A stretch of DNA of 64,000 bases from Rhizodiscina lignyota. Taxonomy: Eukaryota; Ascomycota; Dothideomycetes; Aulographales; Rhizodiscinaceae. A program made the translations under genes and the position numbers. Positions 22,819 to 33,308 of the stretch are shown piece by piece (the first letter of the stretch is position 1; each line of letters starts with the position of its first letter). The stretch spans positions 806,001 through 870,000 of the forward strand of contig ML978127.1 of assembly GCA_010015805.1 (NCBI GenBank), in the 5' to 3' direction. A model generated the notes under the pieces. That model saw only the letters and a list, made by a program, of their open reading frames with translations, searched no databases and was not told the origin of the DNA.

Positions 22819-23482
22819 TCATGTTAGCGAACACGTAAATTAAAAAGAAAAAAAGAAATCGGAGCTGATGCTGTGATGAGGGTGAATGTTGAACGGAATG
22901 CAACGAAGAGGAGGCATGGATCTATGGGTCTGGTCCTTTTGGTAGCAAGATTGCAAAGCGAGGCGCCGATGTCAGGGGCGGTTCTCTCATCGTCTTCGTC
23001 ACATCAGGAAAAATTGACAGGAAATTGAAGCCATCAAAGATCTACATAAGATTGCAAACTGTTGCCGAGCCCTCTCTCGGCTGGATTCGGCTCTGATGTG
23101 GAGCAATTAAGTACATGACGATGGCTTTGACGTTGACGAAGACGACGAGAGGTGAACCGACCGACCTAATGCAACGAAGCGAACGTGTCGCCCATAAGCC
23201 CGAATCGAAGAAGATGGAAAAGCGTGCAGGAAGGGTAGTGTGACCCGAGCACCAATCGCTAGCCAAATAAAGCCAGCAAAACAAAACTCCCTAGGCAGTC
23301 CTGACCGTTCACTGAGGTGCTGACATGCCTGATGCTGATTCGCTTTCTCCTTTGGTATGAGGTCCCGTAACGCCGCACGCAAAATGAGTAAAGGACACAG
23401 GCAAAAACATAAACGTCAACGTCAAAGGCCATCTTGTGTGAAATGCAATCTGGGAAGAAGGAAGGGGTGGATTTTGTAGGTT
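22819..23482. other. Region between NOT4 stop and downstream exon: intron or intergenic
   Basis: These 664 nt are either a long intron joining NOT4 to the exon below, or the 3' end of NOT4 plus the promoter of a separate gene. I see no further exon in it. On the minus strand a CT-rich/T-rich tract and a GCTAAC branch site occur close to 22830. Confidence 0.45.
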
Positions 23483-26159
23483 TTACCAACCCCGGCCGAA
23501 ACCACCGGCGTACATGGAGTTGTACCCACCTTGCCCAGCACCCTGACCTCCAGCTCCACCAGCGCCAAACAGTCCATGCCCACCGGCTGCGGCAGAGTTT
23601 TGATGCTGCTGCTGCAACCGCGCCGACAAAATACTCGGGTCCGCAACATTAACATCGACTACACCACCTCCAGAGGAGGAAGTGTTAGCATGCCTGTGCT
23701 TCTTCCCCTTTTTCTTCTGCTTCTGCGACGAGGCCACAGAGTCGGCGTAGCCGGACGCTGGCGGCCCATTGTACGGAGAGAAGCCGAGAAGACTGTGGCC
23801 AGGGGCAGGGCCTGCGGATGCTGGCGTGGTGGAGGTTGAAGGATAGTTGTGATGGGCAGGAGGTTGATGGTTGGGATGATGAAGGAGCGAAGAAAGATTA
23901 TACTCACGCTTTTGTGCGTCTGAAGCTTGACCCGCCGTCCCGCGTTGGCCCTGCATCATTTCTCTCAACAGTGCGTCTTGACGAGTTCCGGTATTGCCAC
24001 CGAAGCCGAGGCTGCTGTTGGCAAACCCATGACCTTGAGCAAACATAGCACCGCCACTCATAGGTGGAGTACCGGTTGTCTTTAGTCCAGGAGGAGGGCC
24101 TTGAACGCCACTTGAGAAGAATTGCGAGGACTGATTTTGGGAGAGTGGGTTGAAATGGCCGGCTTGTTGAGGCATCATTGACGACTGTTGATTCATGAGC
24201 TTGGGGTTGGCGACTGGCTTGATTGCTGCCGAGGATGAGGAGTCATTGGCAAATGAAAACCTCGACTGATTCCGTGCATGGCCAATAGCTCCAGCACCTT
24301 GCGGTAGTCCATGGTTCTGAAAGCTATTCAGAAGGCCTGCTGATTGGGGGGTGCCTGCGGATCTGAGCTGCTGTAGTAACACCTGTTGCTGCTGCTCACG
24401 AGGTGTAAGCCCGCGTCCGAGGTTCAGGTTTGAGATGTCGTCCGCAAGGCCACCGAGGCCTAGATGCGAAGAGCTGAGCTGTGAAGGTGGTTGAATGGCG
24501 TGCTGTTGCTGTACTAGATTGGCATCATGTCTCTCTTCCGGTTCGCCGCCAAGTTGCAAGCTTCCGCTAGCGCCTTCTGGGTGTTCATCTAAGTCTCCAG
24601 TTGCTATCGCCCTTGACACTGTTTGTGATTCAGCCTCCAATCTTCGACGTTCCGCTTCCTGCTCTTTGATCTGTCGTCGTTTTGCGCCTCCATTGGGATC
24701 GAAGAGTGGAGGAAAGTTGGACACGATCGTTAAGTCATCCTGGCCTAAGCTAGATGCGGCAAAGCAGAAATCAAGATCCGGGCTCGTGATCGCCTTTAGT
24801 AGACTGCTTAGATGGCTCTGTTGTGATGTTGAGGACTGCCTTGGAGGGTTTGTAGCTGGAACAGGATGTTTAGGAGCTTCGGTGACTTCTTCCGGCTGGG
24901 CTGCTTCCGACATTTCCTCTGCCGGAGAAATTACTTCAGACACCGATGGTGGTGCTTGCGATGCCGGCTCCGGCTTAGCGGCCATTGGACTTGCTGCAGA
25001 AGAGCTCGCAGTTGCTAGACTTGGTCTCCGACTTGTTTGAGCTTGCAAGGCTTTGTTTCCCCAATTCGCTGTTGATGGTAGGGCCGGGCCTTCCGCAGCA
25101 CTGCCGCTTGGACTTGACACAGCATCGCCACTTCCTTCTCTTTGCATCGGATGCGAGGCTGCACTGATCGGCTGTTGGGTCTGGGGAGGAGGCTGCGGTT
25201 GAGGAGGTCGAGTGGCGTTCGCGGTTGTTCGTGCTTGTTGTGGTTGTTGAGTGCCGATGACGTTCAAAGAAGACAAGTCATGCCTTGTAAAGCTTTCACT
25301 TTCTTCTCCAGGCTCGTGCAAGAACATGCAGTTCCTATTCGTGCAGTTTTCGCCACGTAAGAACGCTGAACAATACTTCGTCGTACCGTATTGCGCTCTG
25401 ATACCTGTTAGTGTATATACTTAAAAGCCTTGAACAAAATGCTTACCGTAACGTTCGATCTCCATTCTGCGATCCATCGACAGCCGCTATGCAGGTCGCA
25501 GCGTCTTCTTTCCGAGCGAATGTGACATAGACTCCCACCGATTGCGGAGGGTGCGATGCCTGCTTAGCTTTGCTGACTACGATCTTGATGATCTTGCCGT
25601 ATTGTCCAAAGTACTGTTCGCCTCGTAGTGTCTCCAACAACTGGTCCTCTTGTATGCGCGGGCTGAGGCCGGTGACATAGACAAGATTCTTCTGCACGAC
25701 GCGTAGGCCAGCGAGGTGTTTACGGTTCAGGTGGTCGGCTTCCTTTTTTTGCGCCTCCTTCTGCTTTGCTGCAGCCTGCTTCTTTTGTTTCGCTGCGTTG
25801 TCGGCCTTGTGAAGCGCCATCCTTGATTAAGTCAGTCGGCTGATGCTTCCAATGAGACGGTTGCAAGACTTACTCCTCTGGACTGACAGGCTTCCACTGT
25901 ATGTTTTTTTCGTCGTAGGGCCTCCGACATGCCGGACATAAGCCGTTCAGGGTGGTCTTGATGTTATTGTAGCAGAACTGGCATATCTGAACACAGTGTT
26001 AAGAGTCAGTGTCTTCGACCGCGTGATGAGTGAACATACCTGGTAGCCGCAGGGACAAGGCTTGAAGCTCTTGTCCATGAGATCGAACTCCTCGACGCAT
26101 AGTGGGCAGACTTCTTCCTCATCGTCGTCGATGAACTGGTCTTCTTGTATGCGCGACAT
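23483..26159 (-). CDS. NOT4: CCR4-NOT complex E3 ubiquitin ligase subunit NOT4
   Basis: Four exons: 26159-26040, 25986-25874, 25821-25447, 25397-23483; 2523 nt, 840 aa to the first stop. NOT4 ubiquitinates targets in the nucleus and cytosol as part of the mRNA deadenylation complex and in co-translational quality control. The domains are in the NOT4 order: a C4C4 RING (about 18-67; CPLCVEEFDL...CPCGYQICQFCYNNI...CPACRRPY), a Lys-rich coiled-coil linker, an RRM (about 110-195; NLVYVTGLSP...IKIVVSK...GVYVTFA), and a CCCH finger (C212-x8-C221-x4-C226-x3-H230). The long rest is Gln/Pro/Ser-rich and disordered, with PPPGLKTTGTPPMSGG and KKKGKKHRHAN, ending GGFGRGW. An in-phase donor lies two codons before the stop (see findings). 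The gene is divergent from the complex I subunit gene. Confidence 0.93.
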
Positions 26160-26559
26160 TGCAGAGGACTCGAGGGAGGAGAGTGGCGGCGGACAAGGCG
26201 TGAGGAAGGTGAACGGCCGTGCACTTCTCTGAAGGGAAAGGGATTCAAAGTTATTAAGGTACACGAAGAGGAAGGCATATAAGGAACGCGTAAAACGTAG
26301 GACACGTGTGTCGGATGCGATTGTTTTGGGTTGGTGGTACAGAGATGAAGAAAGAGACGACGTGAAGCAGCTGCCCCAAACTCTGTACACGCTTCGCCGC
26401 TTGCCAAGCCTAGCTCGCCTTACATAAGCCGCGAGAGCTGTCGGAAGCTCTCCAGACGAAAGACATCACCGCCTGCATCTGCAGCAGAACAGCAATTGCT
26501 TTCCTCTGCAGCACGATTTTGCTCCAATGCTAATCAGAAGCCATTGACCTCCTCCAGCC
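26160..26559. promoter_or_regulatory. Bidirectional promoter, NOT4 / complex I 30-kDa subunit
   Basis: Only 400 nt lie between the ATGs of these two housekeeping genes, so the two promoters are back to back. An ACGTGT core is present near 26305. Nothing else is clear. Confidence 0.55.
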
Positions 26560-27796
26560 ATGGTTCTTCGGCTATCCACAAGCCGCTCTCTGAGCGCTGC
26601 GGCGCGATCAGCCACCCGATCTCGCTCCCATATTACCGCACGCACATTCGCGTCAAGCGCAGTCAGAAGTAAAGATATTGCAGGAGAGAATGTGAACCTT
26701 CCGAACATGAGGGTATGTCTTGGAGCTCTCAGAGGCCTCGAGCTGCAGGCTGAGGCTTGCGAAGATCTCAACCTGTTCACAAGGGATTGCGCCGCTAACG
26801 TCAACATAGTTCGCCCAAAGGCCGAAGCAGGACGAGCAGTTAAAGGCTCCTATAGTGAATCCCTCCGACAAGTATGCAGACAAGGCAGAGGGCCTTCACA
26901 AATATGGCCAATACCTCATGTCATGTCTACCGAAATACATTCAGCAGTTCAGCGTTTGGAAAGACGAACTCACGGTCAGCTACTCTGACCCAGCAGTCTA
27001 CTGTGTAGAACTGATGTTCATTAGATATACATTCCCCCGAGTGGTGTTACTCCTGTATTCTCGTTCCTCAAATACCATACGGCCGCCGAATACACACAGG
27101 TCTCAGATATCACAGTGGGTCACAGTGGTACACATGATCGGTCGGGATTCCGCTAATATCCATAGTGTGTCGATTATCCCACTAAAGATCAACGTTTTGA
27201 GGTGGTGAGTTATTCTGTCTTAGAAGGTGAAATCCCGAGCCCTGCTAACTTGGCCTTGTGCTATAGGTTTACAACATGCTGAGTATCCGGCATAATAGCC
27301 GGATTCGTGTCAAGACATATGCAGATGAGGCTACACCCGTTCCGAGCATCACACCCCTCTATGATGGCGCAAACTGGTATGAGCGGGAAGCATACGACCT
27401 CTTTGGTGTCTTCTTTGTTGGACATCCTGATCTCCGAAGAATCATGACCGACTACGGATTCGACGGCCATCCTCTTCGCAAAGATTTCCCAATGACGGGG
27501 TGTGTATATCGGTGCTCCAGATTCTTAATATATGCTGACGAAGATTAGATACACTGAGATCAGATATGATGAGGAGAAAAAGCGCATTGTTGTTGAGCCC
27601 TTAGAGATGACTCAAGCTTATGTCAGTATGCTCACAGCCTGGATTTTGCAATCACTAACATCCACTGCAGAGGAACTTCAGAGGAGGGTCAGCTACATGG
27701 GAACAGGTTGGTCCTGGAGATGACCGCAAGCCAGATTCGTTCCAATTGCCGACACCAAAGCCGGAGCCACCGAAGGAGGAAGAAAAGAAAAAATAG
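26560..27796 (+). CDS. nuo-30: Mitochondrial NADH:ubiquinone oxidoreductase 30-kDa subunit (NDUFS3/NuoC)
   Basis: Seven exons: 26560-26712, 26810-26974, 27025-27114, 27166-27204, 27267-27499, 27549-27621, 27671-27796; 879 nt, 292 aa. A core subunit of the peripheral arm of respiratory complex I in the mitochondrial matrix. The N-terminus is Arg/Ser/Ala-rich without acids ([21 protein letters not shown]), a good mitochondrial presequence. The core has [27 protein letters not shown], the family signature [22 protein letters not shown], and the tail [21 protein letters not shown]. The Lys/Glu/Pro-rich C-terminal end ([13 protein letters not shown]) is usual in fungi. Several introns carry GCTAAC or GCTAAT branch sites. 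Exon 4 has only 39 nt. The identification is near certain. Confidence 0.95.
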
Positions 27797-28467
27797 ACTT
27801 CTTCGACATACCCTCCTGTACATACTCTCGTCATCTATATATGCTAGACGCCTGTAAGATGTGTTGCTCGGCAAAAGCACAAGTGGAATGTAACAGGCTC
27901 CCGCCTTTGAACAAACGGACATGCTCCTTTGGCAGCCTCCCATTGCGAGGATAGCATTTCCACGCAAGTCTTCTGACCTCGATCTTTATATTTCCAGACA
28001 AATATGCAATTACGGTTTGTGAGTGGTGTAGTTTCTCGCAACAGTCACAGGCTCTATTCAATTTAGCTTGTCGAGCAACCCGATGTCCAAATCAGGTACG
28101 AATGTAAGTACGAAGAAACAACATTACAAAGCTAGAGGTAACGTTGCACTTCTCAGGACTTTTTGGGTTGCAGGTCAAGCTCGTATATTGAATTTCTGAG
28201 TCACTCCATATGCACGAAAACAACTTCCCATAACACGTGGCCGAGTACTCGGTCCGAGTACTTTCACATATATCCTTCTCACATCTCCTCCACTGGCATT
28301 TGAAGCTCTATGAATTACCCAGTCTCTTCCGATTTTCAATTGGGCTCCGCCAAGTACTTACAAAGCTCTTCCCCGCTTCTCGGCTGCTGATTCCCGATCG
28401 AGCTATCTTCAAGGCTCTTTTACGTTCATCGAAAAGCTCGTGGACACCGGTAGCAGATTATACTGAC
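27797..28467. other. Intergenic with candidate promoter elements
   Basis: Holds the 3' end of the complex I gene and the promoter of the DUF1349 gene. A cluster of candidate factor sites at 28197-28262 is listed separately. No coding sequence is seen. Confidence 0.5.
28197..28262. promoter_or_regulatory. Candidate promoter module: TGAGTCA, CACGTG, CCG-N6-CGG palindrome
   Basis: Within 66 nt, ending about 205 nt before the DUF1349 ATG, lie TGAGTCA (28197-28203, a bZIP Gcn4/CpcA-type site), CACGTG (28234-28239, a bHLH-type site), and the perfect palindrome CCGAGTACTCGG (28241-28252). The last also forms AGTACTCGGTCCGAGTACT (28244-28262) with a repeated CCGAGTACT. CGG half-sites in inverted array suit Zn2Cys6 factors. 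The sites are seen directly; binding is inference. Confidence 0.5.
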
Positions 28468-29238
28468 ATGGCTCAATTCACTGTCAAGACGAACCCGGAC
28501 ACAGATATCTGGTAAGGGCCTTGGACTACCCTTAGCAGAGAATGTAGAATTGACATTACATTTTAGGCGGAAGCCTCCGTCAGCGAATGCGTTCAATTCC
28601 ACAGTCCACGCGCTTCCTGAGCATACCAGCCAGCCGCTCCGTAATTTCCAACACGCGAGGATTACGGTCAAAGCCGATTGGGCAGCACAGGTAAATATTC
28701 TGTGCCCATGCATCAGGTGTTTCGAGCTGAACTAACAAAAACCTTGGTAAAGTACGATCAAGGTGGCATACTATTGCACCTGAGCAAGCCTGGTCTCAAA
28801 TGCCACGGCTGTGATTTTAACCAGCCGCTAAAGTCGTCTGATCATGACCAGTGCAAGTGGCTGAAGACTGGCATTGAGTTGTACAACGGCTCGACACTCA
28901 TCAGTACCGTTTGCTGCGACAACTACGCTGACTGGAGCGTCCTACCAGTTGCAGCTACCTCAACCAACTTGAGCGAGGTGACGCTTGAGCTGCAGCGGGA
29001 GCAGGACAAGAATGGCAAGAGCCTTTGGCTGTATCAAATTCTTCCGGACGGCAGTGGGAGCGAGAAGAAGGTCCCATTGAGAGAGGTTGCGTGGATGTTC
29101 GCTTTGGATGACGAGTATAGCATTGGTGTCGGGGCATATGCAGCAAGGCCAGCCACTAAAGACGATGTGGCGAGTTTGGGAAAGAGAGATGGGGTGCTGG
29201 AGGTTGACGTTAAGGGCTATGTAGTAGACTTTGCGTGA
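28468..29238 (+). CDS. DUF1349 / YesU-like concanavalin-fold protein
   Basis: Three exons: 28468-28511, 28567-28690, 28753-29238; 654 nt, 217 aa. The family has a concanavalin-like beta-sandwich and is known from bacterial YesU and fungal proteins annotated as 'regulation of enolase 1'; the biochemical role is unsettled, with carbohydrate binding suspected. Family features visible are TDIWRKPPSANAFN, ITVKADWAAQYDQGGILL, KCKWLKTGIELYNG-type sequence (here CKWLKTGIELYNGST), STVCCDNYADWS, and WLYQI followed later by REVAWMF near the C-terminus. No signal peptide, so probably cytosolic. The neighbouring genes are unrelated. The ATG is the only one that fits the first short exon. The 5' region carries several candidate regulatory sites. 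Confidence 0.87.
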
Positions 29239-29938
29239 GCAGAAGCTGGTAAGGGTATATCAAGTGTCAAAGAGACCGTCTCGTATCAAGCGCATCAAGC
29301 GCACCAAGCGCATTGTCGTAGTCCAAAACAACATCATTATTTCTGAGAACTTTCGAGAACATCTTAGTCTGTCATCAAACAGTTCCTTTCAAATTTTCAG
29401 AGGGAACAATGAGCTCACAGACAGACCAGTAAAGCGAGATAGTCTTCAAAGCGCTGGTTTGAAACCGACTTCACCAAACCGCGAAGCGCATAGACATACA
29501 GGTTCGGTGTGTCAGTCATGCTGTCTCAAGGATGAATTGAGGTGACGCCTGCTGAGCACAACAATTTGCTTTAGGGTTTGGGAATAAAGATTCGAATAGG
29601 AGTTACGCATGAGCAAGTGTTACTCTGGAGACTCCAAGCAACGCTCAAGATTTAGAGACAATTTACATTCGATTTCACCTATAGACATATGCAACGCGTG
29701 ACGAGCACTATCCGGTAGCCCCGGCCAACGCACGATGGCAGTGGCCTGCCTGATGCAAGCCTGTACCAATGAATGTCTTCAACCAACTCCCGTGGCTGCT
29801 TTTCCGATACACACTCAACGCCAATCCCAATGCAAAATGCAAAATGCTTGTGCGCGTCGATCGAAAACAAACTGAGATGTAAGTGTGCCTTCCCAAGCAC
29901 GTACTGTTCGTTGGTCATACCTCGTAATCATAGCCTCA
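29239..29938. other. Convergent intergenic region
   Basis: Holds the 3' ends of the DUF1349 gene and the TRP-like gene. Apart from a short tandem repeat (29284-29310) no feature is seen. The open frame across 29231-29545 lacks an ATG at its start and its first part is just the tandem repeat. Confidence 0.5.
29284..29310. repeat. 9-bp tandem repeat, three units
   Basis: Three near-identical units (tatcaagcg, catcaagcg, caccaagcg) occur 46 nt after the DUF1349 stop codon, in the presumed 3' UTR. Confidence 0.85.
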
Positions 29939-32900
29939 TCATCTCTCTTCTTCCTCGTGCACCACTGGACTTGCAGGTGCTGCAATACTTCTCTTGCTCC
30001 GCATGCTCATGCTCCTCCCCGGGCTTGCTGGCGCGATTGGGCTCACCGGGCTTCGTGGTGGAGTGCGCGTACTGCGTATTGAGCCACCGCTCAACTGCCT
30101 TCCATGCTGTGCGAGTGCCGTGTTCACAGGAGTGGTTGGTCGGCTTTTGGTAAGTTTTTTGCCACTTCTCGTCCTTGTAAGATTCTCTGGCACAAAATTC
30201 GAAGTATCTCGTGTGGCTTCAGTGATATTGCTTGCGCTAACACCATCGCCGGGCGCCGTGTTGCTTCGACTGCGCGTGCCGTAAACTTGGTTGAGGCTGT
30301 TGACGTATTCTGGGTGAATCCTGCCGAGGGAAATGTCTTCGTAGCTTGGACGGGCTGACAGACGGCCCTGACCTGGATGTGAAGTCATTGAAGCGTAACT
30401 TGACACGCGCGGCCGGTTTGTCAGGCTGTTGCTGCGGCTATGTAAATTTCGCCTCACAGGAGGCTCAGTGGCTTGCACGTCCGGAAAGGCTTCAGCACCG
30501 GACGCTGCCTGGTCTTGCGACTGCACGGTCTCCAGCTGATTCTGTGTAAATTCATCAGTGAAGTCACGGCTCCATGTGCTTCTATGTTGCCTTGCTCCAT
30601 ATGGTAGCGATGATCTTGACAGGTTAGACGTCATGCTTAGAGCCCTGCTTCGGCGGCTGCCAACAGCAGCTTTGTTGCTCGCGATAGCATCTTCCGTCTT
30701 CTCCGCTGATGAAGGCACTTCATCATTCGACTCTTGTACATCCTCGAGCGCCGCCGTTGAGGTCATCCCCTCCCCTTTGATTTCGGACATGAATTCACGA
30801 TCTTCATCTTCCACTTTTGCGATGCGTGAAACCCTGTTGACCTTGAAATACGGTTCTGTCGGCAAAGCTGGTTCCGAAACGACCTTCGCCAACTTCTTCT
30901 CTTTTTTAGGTTTCGGTGGTGGTGCAACACCAGTCGATGCGTACTCCAGATGTTGGAAATACCTGGTCCTAAACTTGAGCCACTTCCTTGGACGGAATTC
31001 CTCGTCTTTGCGGTTGCGAGTGACGCTGAACCATGAGCTGATCGCGCCCACCACAATAGCAATGAACAAAACGATAGTAAGGATCCCCTGGATCACAATG
31101 ATGACTATTCCAATAGCCGTGGTGGTGATGCGCTGGAGGTTGAAGCTCACATCAAAAGCTGCACTCAGTGCGACAGTGGCCACTTTGCTGAAGCCAAGAC
31201 AATACACCACCAGGGCGTTCAGTCTTTGTCCTTCAAACGGCCTGAGGTAGATAATGGCGATGAAAGCAATGATCTCAACCGCAAGTAGCCCGAAGACCTG
31301 AGTCATTGCATGCCCACTCGCACCCGCGAAGAAGCAAGCACGAACAAGCTCGTAGACCAGCCATGCTGCGAAGAACCACCACCTTGTGCGGCGGAAGCGG
31401 CTTGCGAGCCAACCAAACTTCCTTATGTACCCTTCATCTTCATGCACGTGCTTGTCGCCTTCCGGCGGGACATGGCCGAAGCGCCAAGCCGGAATCGATC
31501 CCAGGTAATGCGTCTCGGTTTCTTCGGGGTGCTTGCTCCGCCTGGAGACGCCGAAATATGGAAAGACATGCAACAAGTTCTTGCGCTCAAGCAAGAGGCG
31601 ATCCGGCTCATTCACCCACTTCCCGTATCGAAGGCGATAATAGCAAGCATATCCAGCAATGCCAAACATGCCAACCACGAATATGACGAAGACTATGGCT
31701 GCAATCGCAATCACAGCAGATGCGCCCCTGTATGTGGATTGGAAGAGAGTCAAGAACGTCATCATGAAAAATGCAATAAAGCATGTTCGTAGTGCCGCTT
31801 GAGCAGTATAAAGGAGCCAATGTCGGCGGAAGTAGTTGAATCGTTCGGATTTCATGGCCTTGAGCCTCGCTAGGGCTTCAAGAAGGAACTTGAAGGCAAC
31901 AACCGAGACGCAGACGCAGAGAAGTAAGATCAAAAACCAGATCAGACCGGTGAGAAACGCATTCGAGGCCGGGATTTTTTCGTCCCCAAGAGTACCGGCA
32001 AAGCCAGAAAAATTGCCTGGAAGAGGGAGGCCACGAGTGACTGGATTCCCGTACCATTTGAAGCCATCAGTTGAGTTGAGTAGAGTACGCTTTGCCAGGT
32101 GTGTCCCGGCCATAGCGGGTTTTGACTCTCCCAGGAACGTTTCCATAGCATTAGGCAGTCGACGCGTGTACAACTTGTCCTTTATCGCACTGAGTCCATC
32201 CTGTAATGTTGGAATACTTCTCTTCCGGTAGATTTGTGAGATGTCGTAACCACCACCGACATCAACAGTGGTGCCAGTGCCCGCAGCTCCAACCATTGAG
32301 GTATTGCCCACATTGTTTCCAATGAAGTTGCTGATGGAGTCTTGCATCGAAGTCACGTAGATCATGCCCGCGGACCACGCATAGTTGCTCCAGAAAGCAG
32401 GGAGGACGCTGGGCCAGTTTACGGAGAGTGCTCCGGTGAAGAAGATATGCTGGTAGACGGCAAAGACGACCAGCACAGAAAGCGAATGCGCGTAGTGAGT
32501 TCGCATGGTTGGAATTTCATCCCCATAGACTGTTGTAGCGAATGAGGCGACCAAGGCAACGAAGGCGAATATACCAAGGATGGGGCCAACGGATTGCGGC
32601 TGAGAGAAGGTGGCGCCGTTAGTCAATCTCGCAGAGAAACACCCTATTTGGTAGCCATCCGTGATTGATATATTTGCGAAGATACGCATGATGGCTTGTC
32701 CTTCGAAGTCCGGAATGCTGTAGGCGATACCTAGGCACGTTAGCTTCAAATAGTATTTCTAGAAGGGATAGTCTGCCGTACTGGGAATAGTGTCAAGTGT
32801 GTTCTGGCCGATCGGGATATTAAAGCTCGCCTCAATCGGTACACTCGCATTCATCGGGCACAGGCTGTTGATGTTGGCGTTGCAAGGATTGAATGGCAAT

Positions 32901-33308
32901 TCCCAGTATGTCTTCAATTGAAGGTTAGCGCATGTGTAGAGTGCCAATTGGCGGGGCCTCTACCTTTCCATATGCATATACCGCCAGGTACACCATCAAC
33001 GACTGGTTCAGCAATGCCGTTTCCCCAGCCCAGTGTACCAACACGGTCATATTGTCCGTGTATAGCGCCGCATCAAACCTGGTCAAATTGACCAAGCTGT
33101 CCCCCTCGCAGTCGCCAAAGTCACCAGTATACAACGCCGGTTTCCGAAAGTTGTTCAGCCATACGGACTGGCCCTGGCTGTTCTCATACGAAATCCACTC
33201 GCCACTTTTCGGGTTAATCGTGATCGTATCCCCCTCGACCGAGAGTTGTACATTCGAGAGAAAGGTGAGGAGGATGAGGAACACCGAGCGCAGTGAAAAG
33301 GCGGCCAT
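29939..33308 (-). CDS. TRP-like / flavin carrier (FLC) family membrane protein
   Basis: Three exons: 33308-32964, 32911-32782, 32730-29939; 3267 nt, 1088 aa. A signal peptide (about 1-26, AAFSLRSVFLILLTFLSNVQLSVEG) is followed by a luminal ML-like/TRP_N domain (27 to about 200) with paired cysteines (GDFGDCEGD, NPCNANINSLCPM) and N-glycosylation sites. Then comes a block of about nine hydrophobic segments (about 205-630) of the fungal TRP channel type, with KWVNEPDRLLLERK in a loop. The C-terminal 400 residues are cytosolic, Ser/Arg-rich and disordered. Yeast relatives (FLC1-3) act in FAD import to the ER, cell wall integrity and calcium handling. The second intron removes an in-frame stop at 32759-32761 and restores SIAYSIPDFEG. 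The start is the first ATG before the signal peptide. Confidence 0.88.

Noticed and set aside
29231-29545. Plus-strand frame after the DUF1349 stop with Lys/Arg repeats
   Set aside because: It does not start with ATG, and the basic repeat is just the translation of the 9-bp tandem repeat in the 3' region.
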